64,000 nt of DNA, from assembly GCF_008642375.1 (NCBI RefSeq), contig NZ_CP029194.1:5192501-5256500 (forward strand), given 5' to 3'. Origin of the DNA: Streptomyces venezuelae (GTDB taxonomy: Bacteria; Actinomycetota; Actinomycetes; Streptomycetales; Streptomycetaceae). A program made the position numbers and the translations under genes. Under the pieces are notes generated by a model. It was not told the origin of the DNA and ran no database searches. It saw only the letters and a list, made by a program, of their open reading frames with translations. This document shows, piece after piece, positions 25,485 through 32,773 of the stretch; the first letter of the stretch is position 1; the number at the start of each line of letters is the position of its first letter.

Positions 25485-26141
25485 GTGCACCGCCGCGATC
25501 GCCGCATTGCTCTCTCCGTCTCCGCCGCGCTCCTCGCGGCGCCGTTGCTCACCGCCTGCGGGAGCGACGCCCACCCAGGAGCTGCGGCCGTCGTCGGCGG
25601 TGAACGGATCGAGGTCTCGACGCTCCAGGCGCAGGTCAAGGACGTGCGGGCCGCACAGGCCGCCTCGCCGCAGGCCGCCCAGCTGCTCGGCACCAGCGGC
25701 GACCTCAACCGCCGCAAGCTCAACGGCCTGATCTTCGACCGGGTCGTGAACAAGGTCGCCGCCGACAACGGCGTCACCGCGACCCGCGCCGAGCTCCAGG
25801 AGACCCGGGCCGCGTTCGTCCGGCAGAGCGGCGGCGAGGACCGGCTGGCGGCCGTGCTGCTCCAGGAGCAGGGCGTGGCCCCCGACCAGATCGACGACGT
25901 CGTCCGCCGCAACGTCCTCATGAACAAGATCGCCGCCAAGCTGGGGATCACCGAGACCCCCGAGGGCCAGGAGAAGCTGACGAAGGTCTTCACCGCCGCC
26001 TCGAAGGCCCTCGACATCGACGTGAACCCGCGCTTCGGCGCCTGGGACGACGCGCAGGTCCAGCTCGACGGCGCCTACGACGGGGCGCCGTGGCTGCGGC
26101 AGGTCAGCCAGGACCCGGGCGCGGCCCAGGCCGGGGCCTGA
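25485..26141 (+). CDS. SurA-N-like lipoprotein
   Basis: 218 residues. Signal peptide with Arg-rich start and lipobox LLTAC (Cys near residue 24). The mature part begins with the SurA/PrsA-type N-terminal helical module (AAAVVGGERIEVSTLQAQV, then paired helices FDRVVNKVAADNGVTATRAEL and VVRRNVLMNKIAAKLGIT). There is no PpiC/parvulin domain, so it is a chaperone-like holdase rather than an isomerase. GTG 25485 follows CCCGGGAGGCTCCT. It sits 80 bp after the GT2 gene, before mazG. Confidence 0.85.
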   Translation: MHRRDRRIALSVSAALLAAPLLTACGSDAHPGAAAVVGGERIEVSTLQAQVKDVRAAQAASPQAAQLLGTSGDLNRRKLNGLIFDRVVNKVAADNGVTATRAELQETRAAFVRQSGGEDRLAAVLLQEQGVAPDQIDDVVRRNVLMNKIAAKLGITETPEGQEKLTKVFTAASKALDIDVNPRFGAWDDAQVQLDGAYDGAPWLRQVSQDPGAAQAGA

Positions 26142-26172
26142 GGCCGGGCCCGGGCGTCGATGCCCGGGGCGG

Positions 26173-26178
26173 TAGGTT
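26173..26178 (+). promoter_or_regulatory. -10 box of mazG, leaderless
   Basis: TAGGTT ends six bases before GTG 26185. Confidence 0.55.
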
Positions 26179-26184
26179 CGAGGG

Positions 26185-27144
26185 GTGACATCTGAGAACC
26201 CCGGCCGCATCGTCCTGCTGACCGCCAGCCACCGCGTGGCGCCCGGACTGCTGTCCTGGCCCGCGTGGCAGGCACTGCACGGCGCGGACCGGGTGCTCTG
26301 TCCCGACGAGCACCACCCCCAGCTGCCGTACCTGAAGGACGCCGGGGTCGTCGTCGAGCACGTCCTGCCCACCGCGCAGGAGCTCGTCGAGGAGTGCGCC
26401 GGGGGCCGGACGATCGTGCTGCTGCCCTCCGGCGAGGGCGACCGCGCCCTGACCGACGGGCTCGCCCGGCTCGCCGGCTCCGGCCGGGTCTCCATGCCCG
26501 ACCTGGAGCTGCTCCCCGGCTCGTACGACCTGCCCGGCTCCCGCCTCCTCGACCTGGTGCAGGTCATGGACCGGATCCGGCGCGAGTGCCCCTGGTCCTC
26601 GCAGCAGACGCACAAGGGGCTCGCCAAGTACGGCATCGAGGAGGCGTACGAGCTCGTCGAGGCGATCGAGGACGGTGACCGCGAGGAGCTCCGCGAGGAG
26701 CTCGGGGACGTCCTGCTCCAGGTCGTCTTCCACGCCCGGATCGCCGAGGAGGACCCGGAGGAGCCGTTCTCCGTGGACGACGTCGCCGGGACCATCGTCG
26801 AGAAGCTGATCCACCGGCACCCGCACGTCTTCGGCGACGCGACGGCCGAGACGCCGGAGGAGGTCAAGGCCCACTGGCTGCGGACCAAGGCCGTCGAGAA
26901 GCAGCGGGAGTCCGTGACCGACGGCGTGCCGCTCGGACAGCCGGGCCTCGCGCTCGCCGCGAAGCTGGCGAACCGCGTGCGGTCGGCGGGGCTCGACGTG
27001 GCCCTGCCGGCGGGCGAGGGCATCGGGTACGAGCTCCTCGGCCTCGCCGCCCGTGCGGAGGCGGCCGGCGTGGACCCGGAGGCGGCGCTGCGCGCGGCGG
27101 CCCGGACGTACCGCGAGGCGATCCGAGCGGCGGAAGGGCTGTGA
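26185..27144 (+). CDS. mazG: MazG nucleoside triphosphate pyrophosphohydrolase
   Basis: 319 residues. The MazG domain (about 115-225) has its metal-binding set: CPWSSQQTHKGLAKYGIEEAYE and EELREELGDVLLQVVFH, giving E-x-x-E...E-x-x-D. It hydrolyses non-canonical or excess NTPs to NMP and PPi, cleaning the nucleotide pool. The first 110 residues (RIVLLTASHRVAPGLLSWPAW) look like a remnant of the tetrapyrrole-methylase domain found in YabN-type fusions. A -10 box TAGGTT six bases before the GTG gives a leaderless message. Its TGA overlaps the GTG of the next small gene. Confidence 0.93.
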   Translation: MTSENPGRIVLLTASHRVAPGLLSWPAWQALHGADRVLCPDEHHPQLPYLKDAGVVVEHVLPTAQELVEECAGGRTIVLLPSGEGDRALTDGLARLAGSGRVSMPDLELLPGSYDLPGSRLLDLVQVMDRIRRECPWSSQQTHKGLAKYGIEEAYELVEAIEDGDREELREELGDVLLQVVFHARIAEEDPEEPFSVDDVAGTIVEKLIHRHPHVFGDATAETPEEVKAHWLRTKAVEKQRESVTDGVPLGQPGLALAAKLANRVRSAGLDVALPAGEGIGYELLGLAARAEAAGVDPEAALRAAARTYREAIRAAEGL

Positions 27145-27359
27145 CGGGGGGACCGAAGGAGGCGAGGAAGCCGCGCCGTCGCGCTCGTGACATGGACTCG
27201 GCTCCGCTGATCCTGCTCGCCCCGGTCCTCGGGTGGGAGGCGTTGAGCGACGGCTCGGAGTGGTGGCTGCGCACCGTCTCGGGGCTGTTGGCGCTGTGGG
27301 GCTTCGCGTTGCTGGCAAGGGTTGCCGTCGGGCGCCTGCGCGGGCGCGCCCGGGCCTGA
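27141..27359 (+). CDS. Small membrane protein coupled to mazG
   Basis: 72 residues. A basic N terminus (ARKPRRRARDM), two hydrophobic segments (about 22-34 and 46-62) and a basic tail (GRLRGRARA). No family recognised. The GTG overlaps the mazG stop (GTGA); an ATG at 27192 would leave a 55-residue form with both hydrophobic parts. It ends 9 bp from the convergent globin-reductase gene, with no hairpin between. Confidence 0.55.
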   Translation: MTGGPKEARKPRRRARDMDSAPLILLAPVLGWEALSDGSEWWLRTVSGLLALWGFALLARVAVGRLRGRARA

Positions 27360-27368
27360 ACCCCCGGC

Positions 27369-28586
27369 TCACTCCCCGTGCGGGGCCCGGGCCTCGGGGT
27401 TGTGCCAGCTGAGCTGGGGCGGGCCGAGGAGGCGTTCGGCGGCGGTGCTCGGACGGACCGTGAAGCGGCCCACGGCCGGGAGCGTGTCGTGGTGGATGCG
27501 GTCCGGATCGGTGCCGAGCTCCGTCAGGACCTCGACGGTCTCCGTCAGGAAACCGGGCGGGCCGGCGAGGTAGACCTCGTGCGCGGGCCACTGCTCGCAG
27601 GCCTGGAGCGCGTGGATCAGCCGCTCCGTCGCCTGGTCGCGCCGGCGTCCGGGGGCCGCGGTGATGTAGGTGACGTTCAGACCGGGGAGACGATTCTTCA
27701 GGGCCTCGGCGTCGGGGCGCCCGTAGAGGTGGTCCTTCGCGCGGGCCACGACGAACAGCCTGCCCTCCAGGTCCGGTTCCGCCTCGGCGGCCTCCTCCAG
27801 GAGGGCCCGCACGGGGGCCCAGCCCGTACCGGCGCATATATAGGTGCGCAGTCCGCCCGCGGGCGTCCGTGCCGTGAGGCCGCCGCCGGGGGCGCTCAGC
27901 CGCAGGACCTCGCCGGGACCGGTCTCCTCGACGAGTGCCGTGCTCATCGCGCCGCCGGGGATCCGGCTCACATGGAGGTCGAGCGTGCCGTCGTCGCGGG
28001 GCGCGTTCGCGACGGAGTAGGTGCGCCAGACGCGCGGGACGCGCAGCGAGCTGACGCTGACGTACTGGCCGGGGACGTAGGGGAAGGGCTGCCGGGGCCG
28101 CAGGGTCAGGACGGCCAGGCTGTCGCCGTACCGCTCGTGGCGGACGACGTCCGCGTCCCACCAGGCGGGCTCCCCGGCCCCGGCGGCCTCGTCGGCGCCC
28201 GCCTGCATCATCTCGACCACGAGCCCGTACGCCTCGGTCCAGGCCTTCTCCGCCTCGATGGTCCACGCCGAGCCGGCGGCGTGCGCGAAGGCGCCGATCA
28301 GGCTCTCGCCGACGGCGGCGTAGAGCGCGGGCGAGGCCAGGAACTTGCGGTGGTCCCGGCCCAGGTGCCCCAGATAGGCGGCGAGCGCGGGGTCCTCCAG
28401 GTGCGTCACCACATGCGTCAGCGCCGCGAAGAGCCGGTCCCGCTGGGGGACCATGTCCTCGGGGAAGAGCTCGCGCACTCCCGGGTTGTTCCAGAAGAGG
28501 TGCGAGTAGAAGAAGGTGACGGCATGCTCGGCCCGTCTCTCGACGACCGCGAACGTGCTTCTGATCAACTGGGGATCCACTGGCAT
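27369..28586 (-). CDS. Flavohaemoglobin-like protein: globin fused to FAD/NAD reductase
   Basis: 405 residues, the usual length for flavohaemoglobins. Globin domain 1-140: IRSTFAVVERRAEHAVTFFYSHLF, with the proximal His in LGRDHRKF near residue 85. Reductase: FAD-binding RTYSVANAP near 210, NAD-binding CAGTGWAPVRALLEE near 275, and VYLAGPPGF near 355. Family role: NO dioxygenation to nitrate or O2/redox sensing with electrons from NAD(P)H. The divergent P450 156 bp away raises the chance of a shared redox role. ATG 28586 (MPVDPQ) is chosen; an ATG at 28613 with GGAG 12 bases before it is an alternative. Confidence 0.9.
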   Translation of the reverse strand: MPVDPQLIRSTFAVVERRAEHAVTFFYSHLFWNNPGVRELFPEDMVPQRDRLFAALTHVVTHLEDPALAAYLGHLGRDHRKFLASPALYAAVGESLIGAFAHAAGSAWTIEAEKAWTEAYGLVVEMMQAGADEAAGAGEPAWWDADVVRHERYGDSLAVLTLRPRQPFPYVPGQYVSVSSLRVPRVWRTYSVANAPRDDGTLDLHVSRIPGGAMSTALVEETGPGEVLRLSAPGGGLTARTPAGGLRTYICAGTGWAPVRALLEEAAEAEPDLEGRLFVVARAKDHLYGRPDAEALKNRLPGLNVTYITAAPGRRRDQATERLIHALQACEQWPAHEVYLAGPPGFLTETVEVLTELGTDPDRIHHDTLPAVGRFTVRPSTAAERLLGPPQLSWHNPEARAPHGE

Positions 28587-28730
28587 GAATCTAGGGCACG
28601 TCGGGCGCCTCATGATCACAGGTTCTCCATACATGCCCCGGCGGCCGCCGCTCCCGCCCCCGGCCGAGCCCCGTTCCCGCCCCTGCCCGAGCCCCGCACG
28701 CGCCCCGTCTGCACCCCCGGGACCTCCCTG

Positions 28731-28736
28731 TACGGT
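28731..28736 (+). promoter_or_regulatory. -10 box of the P450 gene, leaderless
   Basis: TACGGT ends six bases before GTG 28743. Confidence 0.55.
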
Positions 28737-28742
28737 CGGGGA

Positions 28743-29990
28743 GTGAGTACCAGCCCCGCCCCCGAGCTCTTCACCTGGGAGTTCGCCAGCGACCCCTACC
28801 CCGCCTACGCCTGGCTGCGGGAGCACGCGCCCGTGCACCGCACGAAACTGCCCAGCGGCGTCGAGGCCTGGCTCGTGACCCGGTACGCGGACGCCCGGCA
28901 GGCCCTCGCCGACCAGCGGCTGTCCAAGAACCCGGCGCATCATGACGAGTCCCCGCACGCGAAGGGGAAGACGGGCATTCCGGGCGAGCGCAAGGCCGAG
29001 CTGATGACGCATCTGCTCAACATCGACCCGCCCGACCACACCCGGCTGCGGCGGCTCGTGTCGAAGGCCTTCACGCCGCGCCGGGTCGCGGAGTTCGCGC
29101 CGCGCGTGCAGGAGCTGACCGACCGGCTCATGGACGAGTTCGTGGAGAGGGGGAGCGCCGACCTCATCCACGAGTTCGCGTTCCCGCTCCCCATCTACGC
29201 GATCTGCGACCTGCTCGGCGTGCCCCCGGAGGACCAGGACGACTTCCGGGACTGGGCCGGGATGATGATCCGGCACGGCGGCGGGCCGCGCGGCGGCGTC
29301 GCCCGGTCGGTGAAGAAGATGCGCGGCTACCTGGCGGAGCTGATCCATCGCAAGCGCGAGGAGCCCGGCGAGGACCTCATCTCGGGGCTCATCAGGGCCT
29401 CCGACCACGGCGAGCACCTCACCGAGAACGAAGCGGCCGCCATGGCCTTCATCATTCTCTTCGCCGGCTTCGAGACGACGGTGAACCTCATCGGCAACGG
29501 CGTCTACCAGCTGCTCCGCCACCCCGAGCAGCGCGAGCGGCTCCAGGCGTCGGTCGCGGCGGGGGAGACCGGGCTCCTGGAGACGGGCGTCGAGGAGCTG
29601 CTGCGGTACGACGGTCCGGTGGAGATGGCCACCTGGCGGTACGCGACGCAGGCGCTGACCGTCGGCGGGCAGGAGATCCCGGCGGGCGACCCGGTGCTCG
29701 TGGTCCTGGCCGCCGCCAACCGGGACCCGGAGCGCTTCGCGGAGCCGGACACGCTGGACCTCTCGCGGCGCGACAGCCAGCACCTCGGGTACGGGCACGG
29801 CATCCACTACTGCCTGGGCGCGCCGCTCGCCCGGCTGGAGGGTCAGGCGGCGCTGGCCACCCTGCTGACGCGCCTGCCCGACCTGCGACTTGCGGCCGAT
29901 CCGGCCGAACTGCGGTGGCGCGGAGGGCTCATCATGCGGGGATTGCGCACGCTTCCGGTGGATTTCACCCCTTCCGTACGCCTGCTGTGA
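28743..29990 (+). CDS. Cytochrome P450 (CYP107-like)
   Basis: 415 residues, a normal bacterial class I P450. I-helix oxygen motif AGFETT near residue 240, K-helix E-x-x-R in VEELLRYDGP near 280, haem loop YGHGIHYCLGA with the thiolate Cys357; the usual first Phe of that loop is Tyr. It needs a ferredoxin and reductase, neither of which is adjacent, unless the divergent flavoprotein helps. From memory, the S. coelicolor P450 at this locus is CYP107U1, linked to sporulation; orthology is inferred from position and not tested. TACGGT six bases before GTG 28743 indicates a leaderless message. Confidence 0.95.
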   Translation: MSTSPAPELFTWEFASDPYPAYAWLREHAPVHRTKLPSGVEAWLVTRYADARQALADQRLSKNPAHHDESPHAKGKTGIPGERKAELMTHLLNIDPPDHTRLRRLVSKAFTPRRVAEFAPRVQELTDRLMDEFVERGSADLIHEFAFPLPIYAICDLLGVPPEDQDDFRDWAGMMIRHGGGPRGGVARSVKKMRGYLAELIHRKREEPGEDLISGLIRASDHGEHLTENEAAAMAFIILFAGFETTVNLIGNGVYQLLRHPEQRERLQASVAAGETGLLETGVEELLRYDGPVEMATWRYATQALTVGGQEIPAGDPVLVVLAAANRDPERFAEPDTLDLSRRDSQHLGYGHGIHYCLGAPLARLEGQAALATLLTRLPDLRLAADPAELRWRGGLIMRGLRTLPVDFTPSVRLL

Positions 29991-29993
29991 GTT

Positions 29994-30038
29994 GATGGAC
30001 CGTCAGAAATGTGATCTTCACGTGATCGGGGGTCCATC
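29994..30038. repeat. Inverted repeat between the P450 and first Rpf gene
   Basis: GATGGACC (29994-30001) and GGTCCATC (30031-30038) are perfect inverted copies 29 bp apart, just after the P450 stop. This may be a terminator stem or a looped operator. Inside the loop is TGTGATCTTCACGTGATC, which itself has dyad symmetry. Confidence 0.5.
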
Positions 30039-30109
30039 GACTTGTGATGAGTGTTCGAATGCCGCTACGTTTCCCGGCAGTTTCCAGCCGTCACGCGAAA
30101 GGCGTTCCT

Positions 30110-31261
30110 ATGCGATCCGGGAACGGAAGACACCGCCGCCCCCGTCAGGCCCCCGCCATCGTCGTAGCCGCGGGTGTGACCGGCTCCGCCCTGGCGCTGC
30201 CGCTGCTCGCCACCGGCTCCGCCTCCGCCGCCGACGCCGCGACCTGGGACCGGGTCGCCGAGTGCGAGTCCGGCGGCCAGTGGAGCGCCAACTTCGGCAA
30301 CGGCATGTACGGCGGCCTCCAGTTCACCCAGGAGAGCTGGGAGCGGAACGGCGGCCTCGACTACGCGCCCAGCCCCGATCTGGCCAGCCGCGCCCAGCAG
30401 ATCGCGATCGCCGACAAGGCGTTCACCGCCGGCGGCACCGACTGGGCCACCTGCGCGCCCATCGCCGGTCTGACGAACGACGGCAGGGCCACCGGGGTCA
30501 ACCCCGGCCCGGCCGTCGCCACGAAGGCGCCCACGGGGCCCGTGGCGGAGTCGAACCGGACCGCGGGCACCCCGGTCGCGCCCTCGGAGGCCGCTGCCGA
30601 CAAGTCCGCGGGGAAGGCGGCGGAGGAGGCCACCGCGCCCACGCAGGCCGCGGAGACCTCCGAGTCGCCCCGTGAGGCCTCGGAGGCCCCCACCGGCCCC
30701 GCCGCGCCCACCACCCCCGCCGGCACCGCCACGCCGGTCAGCCCGACCGCACCGGCGACCGGGACCACCCCGGACGGCTCGACCACCCCGACCGCGCCGG
30801 TGAGCCCGACCGCGCCGGGCACCCCGACCGCTCCGGTCACGCCCGACACATCCCTTACGCCCGGTTCGCCCGAGACGCCGAAGGATGACGCCTCGTCGGC
30901 CGCGCCCGGCACCGGCAAGCACCGGGGCGAGGCGGCTCCGGAGGAAGCCGACAAGGCGGACACTCCTGCCGAATCGGGTCGACACGCTTCATCGACGGAC
31001 AAGCTGGCGGAAAACTCCACCGCCAAGCCCGTGGCTGACGAGTCGAAGGATTCGGGCACAACGGACAGTCAGGGCACTTCGGGCACGTACACCGTGCGGC
31101 CGGGTGACAACCTGTCCGAGATTGCACAGGAGAACGAACTCCCTGGCGGCTGGGACGCCCTCTATGACGCCAACCGCGGGACCGTGGGCACCGATCCGGA
31201 CCTCATCGTCCCTGGTCAGAGCCTCGACCTGACGGTCGGTTCGGAGGAGGTGGCGGAGTAG
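30110..31261 (+). CDS. Rpf-type muralytic enzyme with LysM domain (rpfA paralogue)
   Basis: 383 residues, secreted. Signal peptide ends near ASA-AD (about residue 41). The Rpf transglycosylase domain follows: TWDRVAECESGGQWSANFGNG with the catalytic Glu in ECESGG, then YGGLQFTQESW. A long Ala/Thr/Pro/Glu-rich linker (about 130-325) contains short T-A-P-V-S-P-T-like repeats, and a C-terminal LysM (TYTVRPGDNLSEIAQENELPG, ending DLIVPGQSLDL) binds peptidoglycan. It should cut wall glycan during germination and growth. ATG 30110 follows GAAAGGCGTTCCT. I see no ydaO-type leader here, unlike the next gene. Confidence 0.93.
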   Translation: MRSGNGRHRRPRQAPAIVVAAGVTGSALALPLLATGSASAADAATWDRVAECESGGQWSANFGNGMYGGLQFTQESWERNGGLDYAPSPDLASRAQQIAIADKAFTAGGTDWATCAPIAGLTNDGRATGVNPGPAVATKAPTGPVAESNRTAGTPVAPSEAAADKSAGKAAEEATAPTQAAETSESPREASEAPTGPAAPTTPAGTATPVSPTAPATGTTPDGSTTPTAPVSPTAPGTPTAPVTPDTSLTPGSPETPKDDASSAAPGTGKHRGEAAPEEADKADTPAESGRHASSTDKLAENSTAKPVADESKDSGTTDSQGTSGTYTVRPGDNLSEIAQENELPGGWDALYDANRGTVGTDPDLIVPGQSLDLTVGSEEVAE

Positions 31262-31479
31262 TTCGAGGGCTTATGTCCGGTTCTGGGCAAGTGAGACATG
31301 GGTCTCTTCGTCCCAACTGGCGTGTCACGTCCGCGAACTTTGCTTCCGTCACCTCCGACCTGCACAAACGCCCCCCACCGGAAGGCAAGTAGGGGCGATA
31401 TTTCCGCAATACGCCTCTTTGAACTTCCGGTGGGTCTGTGTCTACGGTCGTAACCGCTCGCCACCGCGGGCCCCGTCGA
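31262..31479 (+). promoter_or_regulatory. rpfA promoter region
   Basis: The 433 bp between the two Rpf genes are all regulatory. The best promoter is TTGAAC (31419-31424), 18-bp spacer, TACGGT (31443-31448), which places the transcript start near 31455, just before the riboswitch. The first part (31262-31400) carries a small GAGAC/GTCTC dyad near 31292-31305 and nothing else I can name. Confidence 0.6.
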
Positions 31480-31681
31480 CCGAAACGCCGAATCCTGCCG
31501 TCGGCCGATGGGAACAGTCGTCGCGTAAGCGCCGAAGGCAGGAGTGGGGGACCCAAGGTAAGTGCCGGTCCAGGCCGTTGAGAGACGGCCGAAGACCGGC
31601 TTGGGGTGAAGCCGCGTGCTAGGACACGCGGCCGGGCAACTTTCCGGCCCGAACCCGACAGCTCACCTCACAGGCGTCGGT
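31480..31681 (+). ncRNA. ydaO-type c-di-AMP riboswitch in the rpfA leader
   Basis: The leader carries the conserved blocks of the ydaO/yuaA class in order: CGCCGAATCCTGCC (31486-31499), GGCAGGAGTGGGGGACCCA (from 31538), CTTGGGGTGAA (31600-31610), GCCGGGCAACTTTCCGGC (from 31631) and GAACCCGACAGCTCACCT (31651-31668). CCTGCC pairs with GGCAGG as P1-like stem. In Streptomyces this riboswitch turns rpfA off when c-di-AMP is high. It ends about 14 bases before the rpfA start, with the ribosome site GAGGAGAA at its edge. Confidence 0.93.
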
Positions 31682-31694
31682 GAGGAGAATCTCC

Positions 31695-32438
31695 ATGCTG
31701 TTTTCCGGCAAGGGCAAACACCGTCGTCCCTCCAAGGCCACCCAGGTCGCCACGCTCGTCGGCGTCACCGGTGTCGCCGTGGCCGCCCCGCTGATGACCG
31801 CGGGCACCGCCTCGGCCGCCACGGCCTCCGAGTGGGACCGCGTCGCCCAGTGCGAGTCCGGCGGCAACTGGTCCATCAACACCGGCAACGGCTACTACGG
31901 CGGCCTGCAGTTCTCCGCCTCCACGTGGGCCGCGTACGGCGGCACCGCCTACGCCTCGACCGCCAACCAGGCGTCGAAGTCCCAGCAGATCGCCATCGCC
32001 GAGAAGGTCCTCGCGGGCCAGGGCAAGGGTGCCTGGCCGAGCTGTGGCGTGGGCCTCTCCGGCGCCTCGTACGACGGCGGCGCCGCCGAGAGCGCGCCGC
32101 AGCAGCAGAGCACGCAGCCGCAGCAGACCCAGCAGCCGCGCCAGGAGCGGAAGGCCGAGCAGCCGACCACCCGCAGCGAGCAGCGCCAGGCCCCGAAGAA
32201 GTCGACGCAGCAGTACGCCGCGCCGAAGGCCGCCACCAAGAAGACGGTCACCACCCCGACCGGCAAGGTCGTCAAGAAGGGCGACGGCGAGTACAAGGTC
32301 GTCGCCGGCGACACCCTCAGCAAGATCGCCGAGGCGCACGGCGTCAAGGGCGGCTGGGCCGAGCTCTTCGAGCTGAACAAGGACGTCGTCGAGAACGCCG
32401 ACCTCATCTACGTGGGCCAGCAGCTCCACCTGAAGTGA
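31695..32438 (+). CDS. rpfA: Resuscitation-promoting factor RpfA (Rpf + LysM)
   Basis: 247 residues, secreted. Signal peptide to about residue 44 (GTASA-AT), Rpf transglycosylase domain SEWDRVAQCESGGNWSINTG with catalytic Glu in QCESGG, then a Gln/Ala/Lys-rich linker (about 130-190) and a C-terminal LysM (YKVVAGDTLSKIAEAHGVKGG, ending LIYVGQQLHLK). It cleaves peptidoglycan during spore germination and resuscitation. The c-di-AMP riboswitch directly upstream and the position two genes before divIC and next to eno match Streptomyces rpfA. ATG 31695 follows GAGGAGAATCTCC. Confidence 0.93.
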   Translation: MLFSGKGKHRRPSKATQVATLVGVTGVAVAAPLMTAGTASAATASEWDRVAQCESGGNWSINTGNGYYGGLQFSASTWAAYGGTAYASTANQASKSQQIAIAEKVLAGQGKGAWPSCGVGLSGASYDGGAAESAPQQQSTQPQQTQQPRQERKAEQPTTRSEQRQAPKKSTQQYAAPKAATKKTVTTPTGKVVKKGDGEYKVVAGDTLSKIAEAHGVKGGWAELFELNKDVVENADLIYVGQQLHLK

Positions 32439-32499
32439 ACCCGGCGGCTCGGGTGAGTCCGGCGGCTCCCCCGACCCCGACGACCCTCCCGCGGTGACC

Positions 32500-32543
32500 A
32501 CCCCGGTCCGGCGCACTCTCCCCCGTGCGCGCCGGACCGGGGT
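32500..32543. terminator. rpfA terminator
   Basis: Perfect 15-bp stem ACCCCGGTCCGGCGC/GCGCCGGACCGGGGT with a 14-nt loop, about 60 bp after the rpfA stop. Confidence 0.85.
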
Positions 32544-32773
32544 TCCGCGTATCCGGGGGTCTTCGGCCCGCCGGGGGCGACCTCACAGTTACTGCCCAGT
32601 AGATCTGGGGCCCTTCGTCCCTTATTGCATGCCCTTGGGTCCTTTTTCGTCCCAGGGGGCGGGCGCGCGGCCGACCGGAGCCCCCGAGCCGGTTAGGCTC
32701 ATGTCGCAAGGCCGGTCGACCCTGCACCGGCCATGCGTCACATCCAGCGTCACATCCCAAAAAGGAGATGCTC
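32544..32773 (+). promoter_or_regulatory. eno promoter and leader
   Basis: Non-coding. TAGGCT (32694-32699) is the best -10 box and would start the message near 32706, a leader of about 68 nt. Upstream lies a 12-bp perfect dyad TACTGCCCAGTA (32590-32601) that may be a regulator site. AAAGGAG (32761-32767) is the ribosome site, six bases before GTG 32774. Confidence 0.55.

Noticed and set aside
29994..30038. A second c-di-AMP riboswitch before the first Rpf gene
   Set aside because: The 119-bp leader lacks the ydaO blocks; it only has a GATGGACC/GGTCCATC dyad.
30110..31261. Calling the first Rpf gene rpfB
   Set aside because: RpfB in actinobacteria usually has G5/DUF348 domains, absent here, and I am not sure of the local naming, so no symbol is given.
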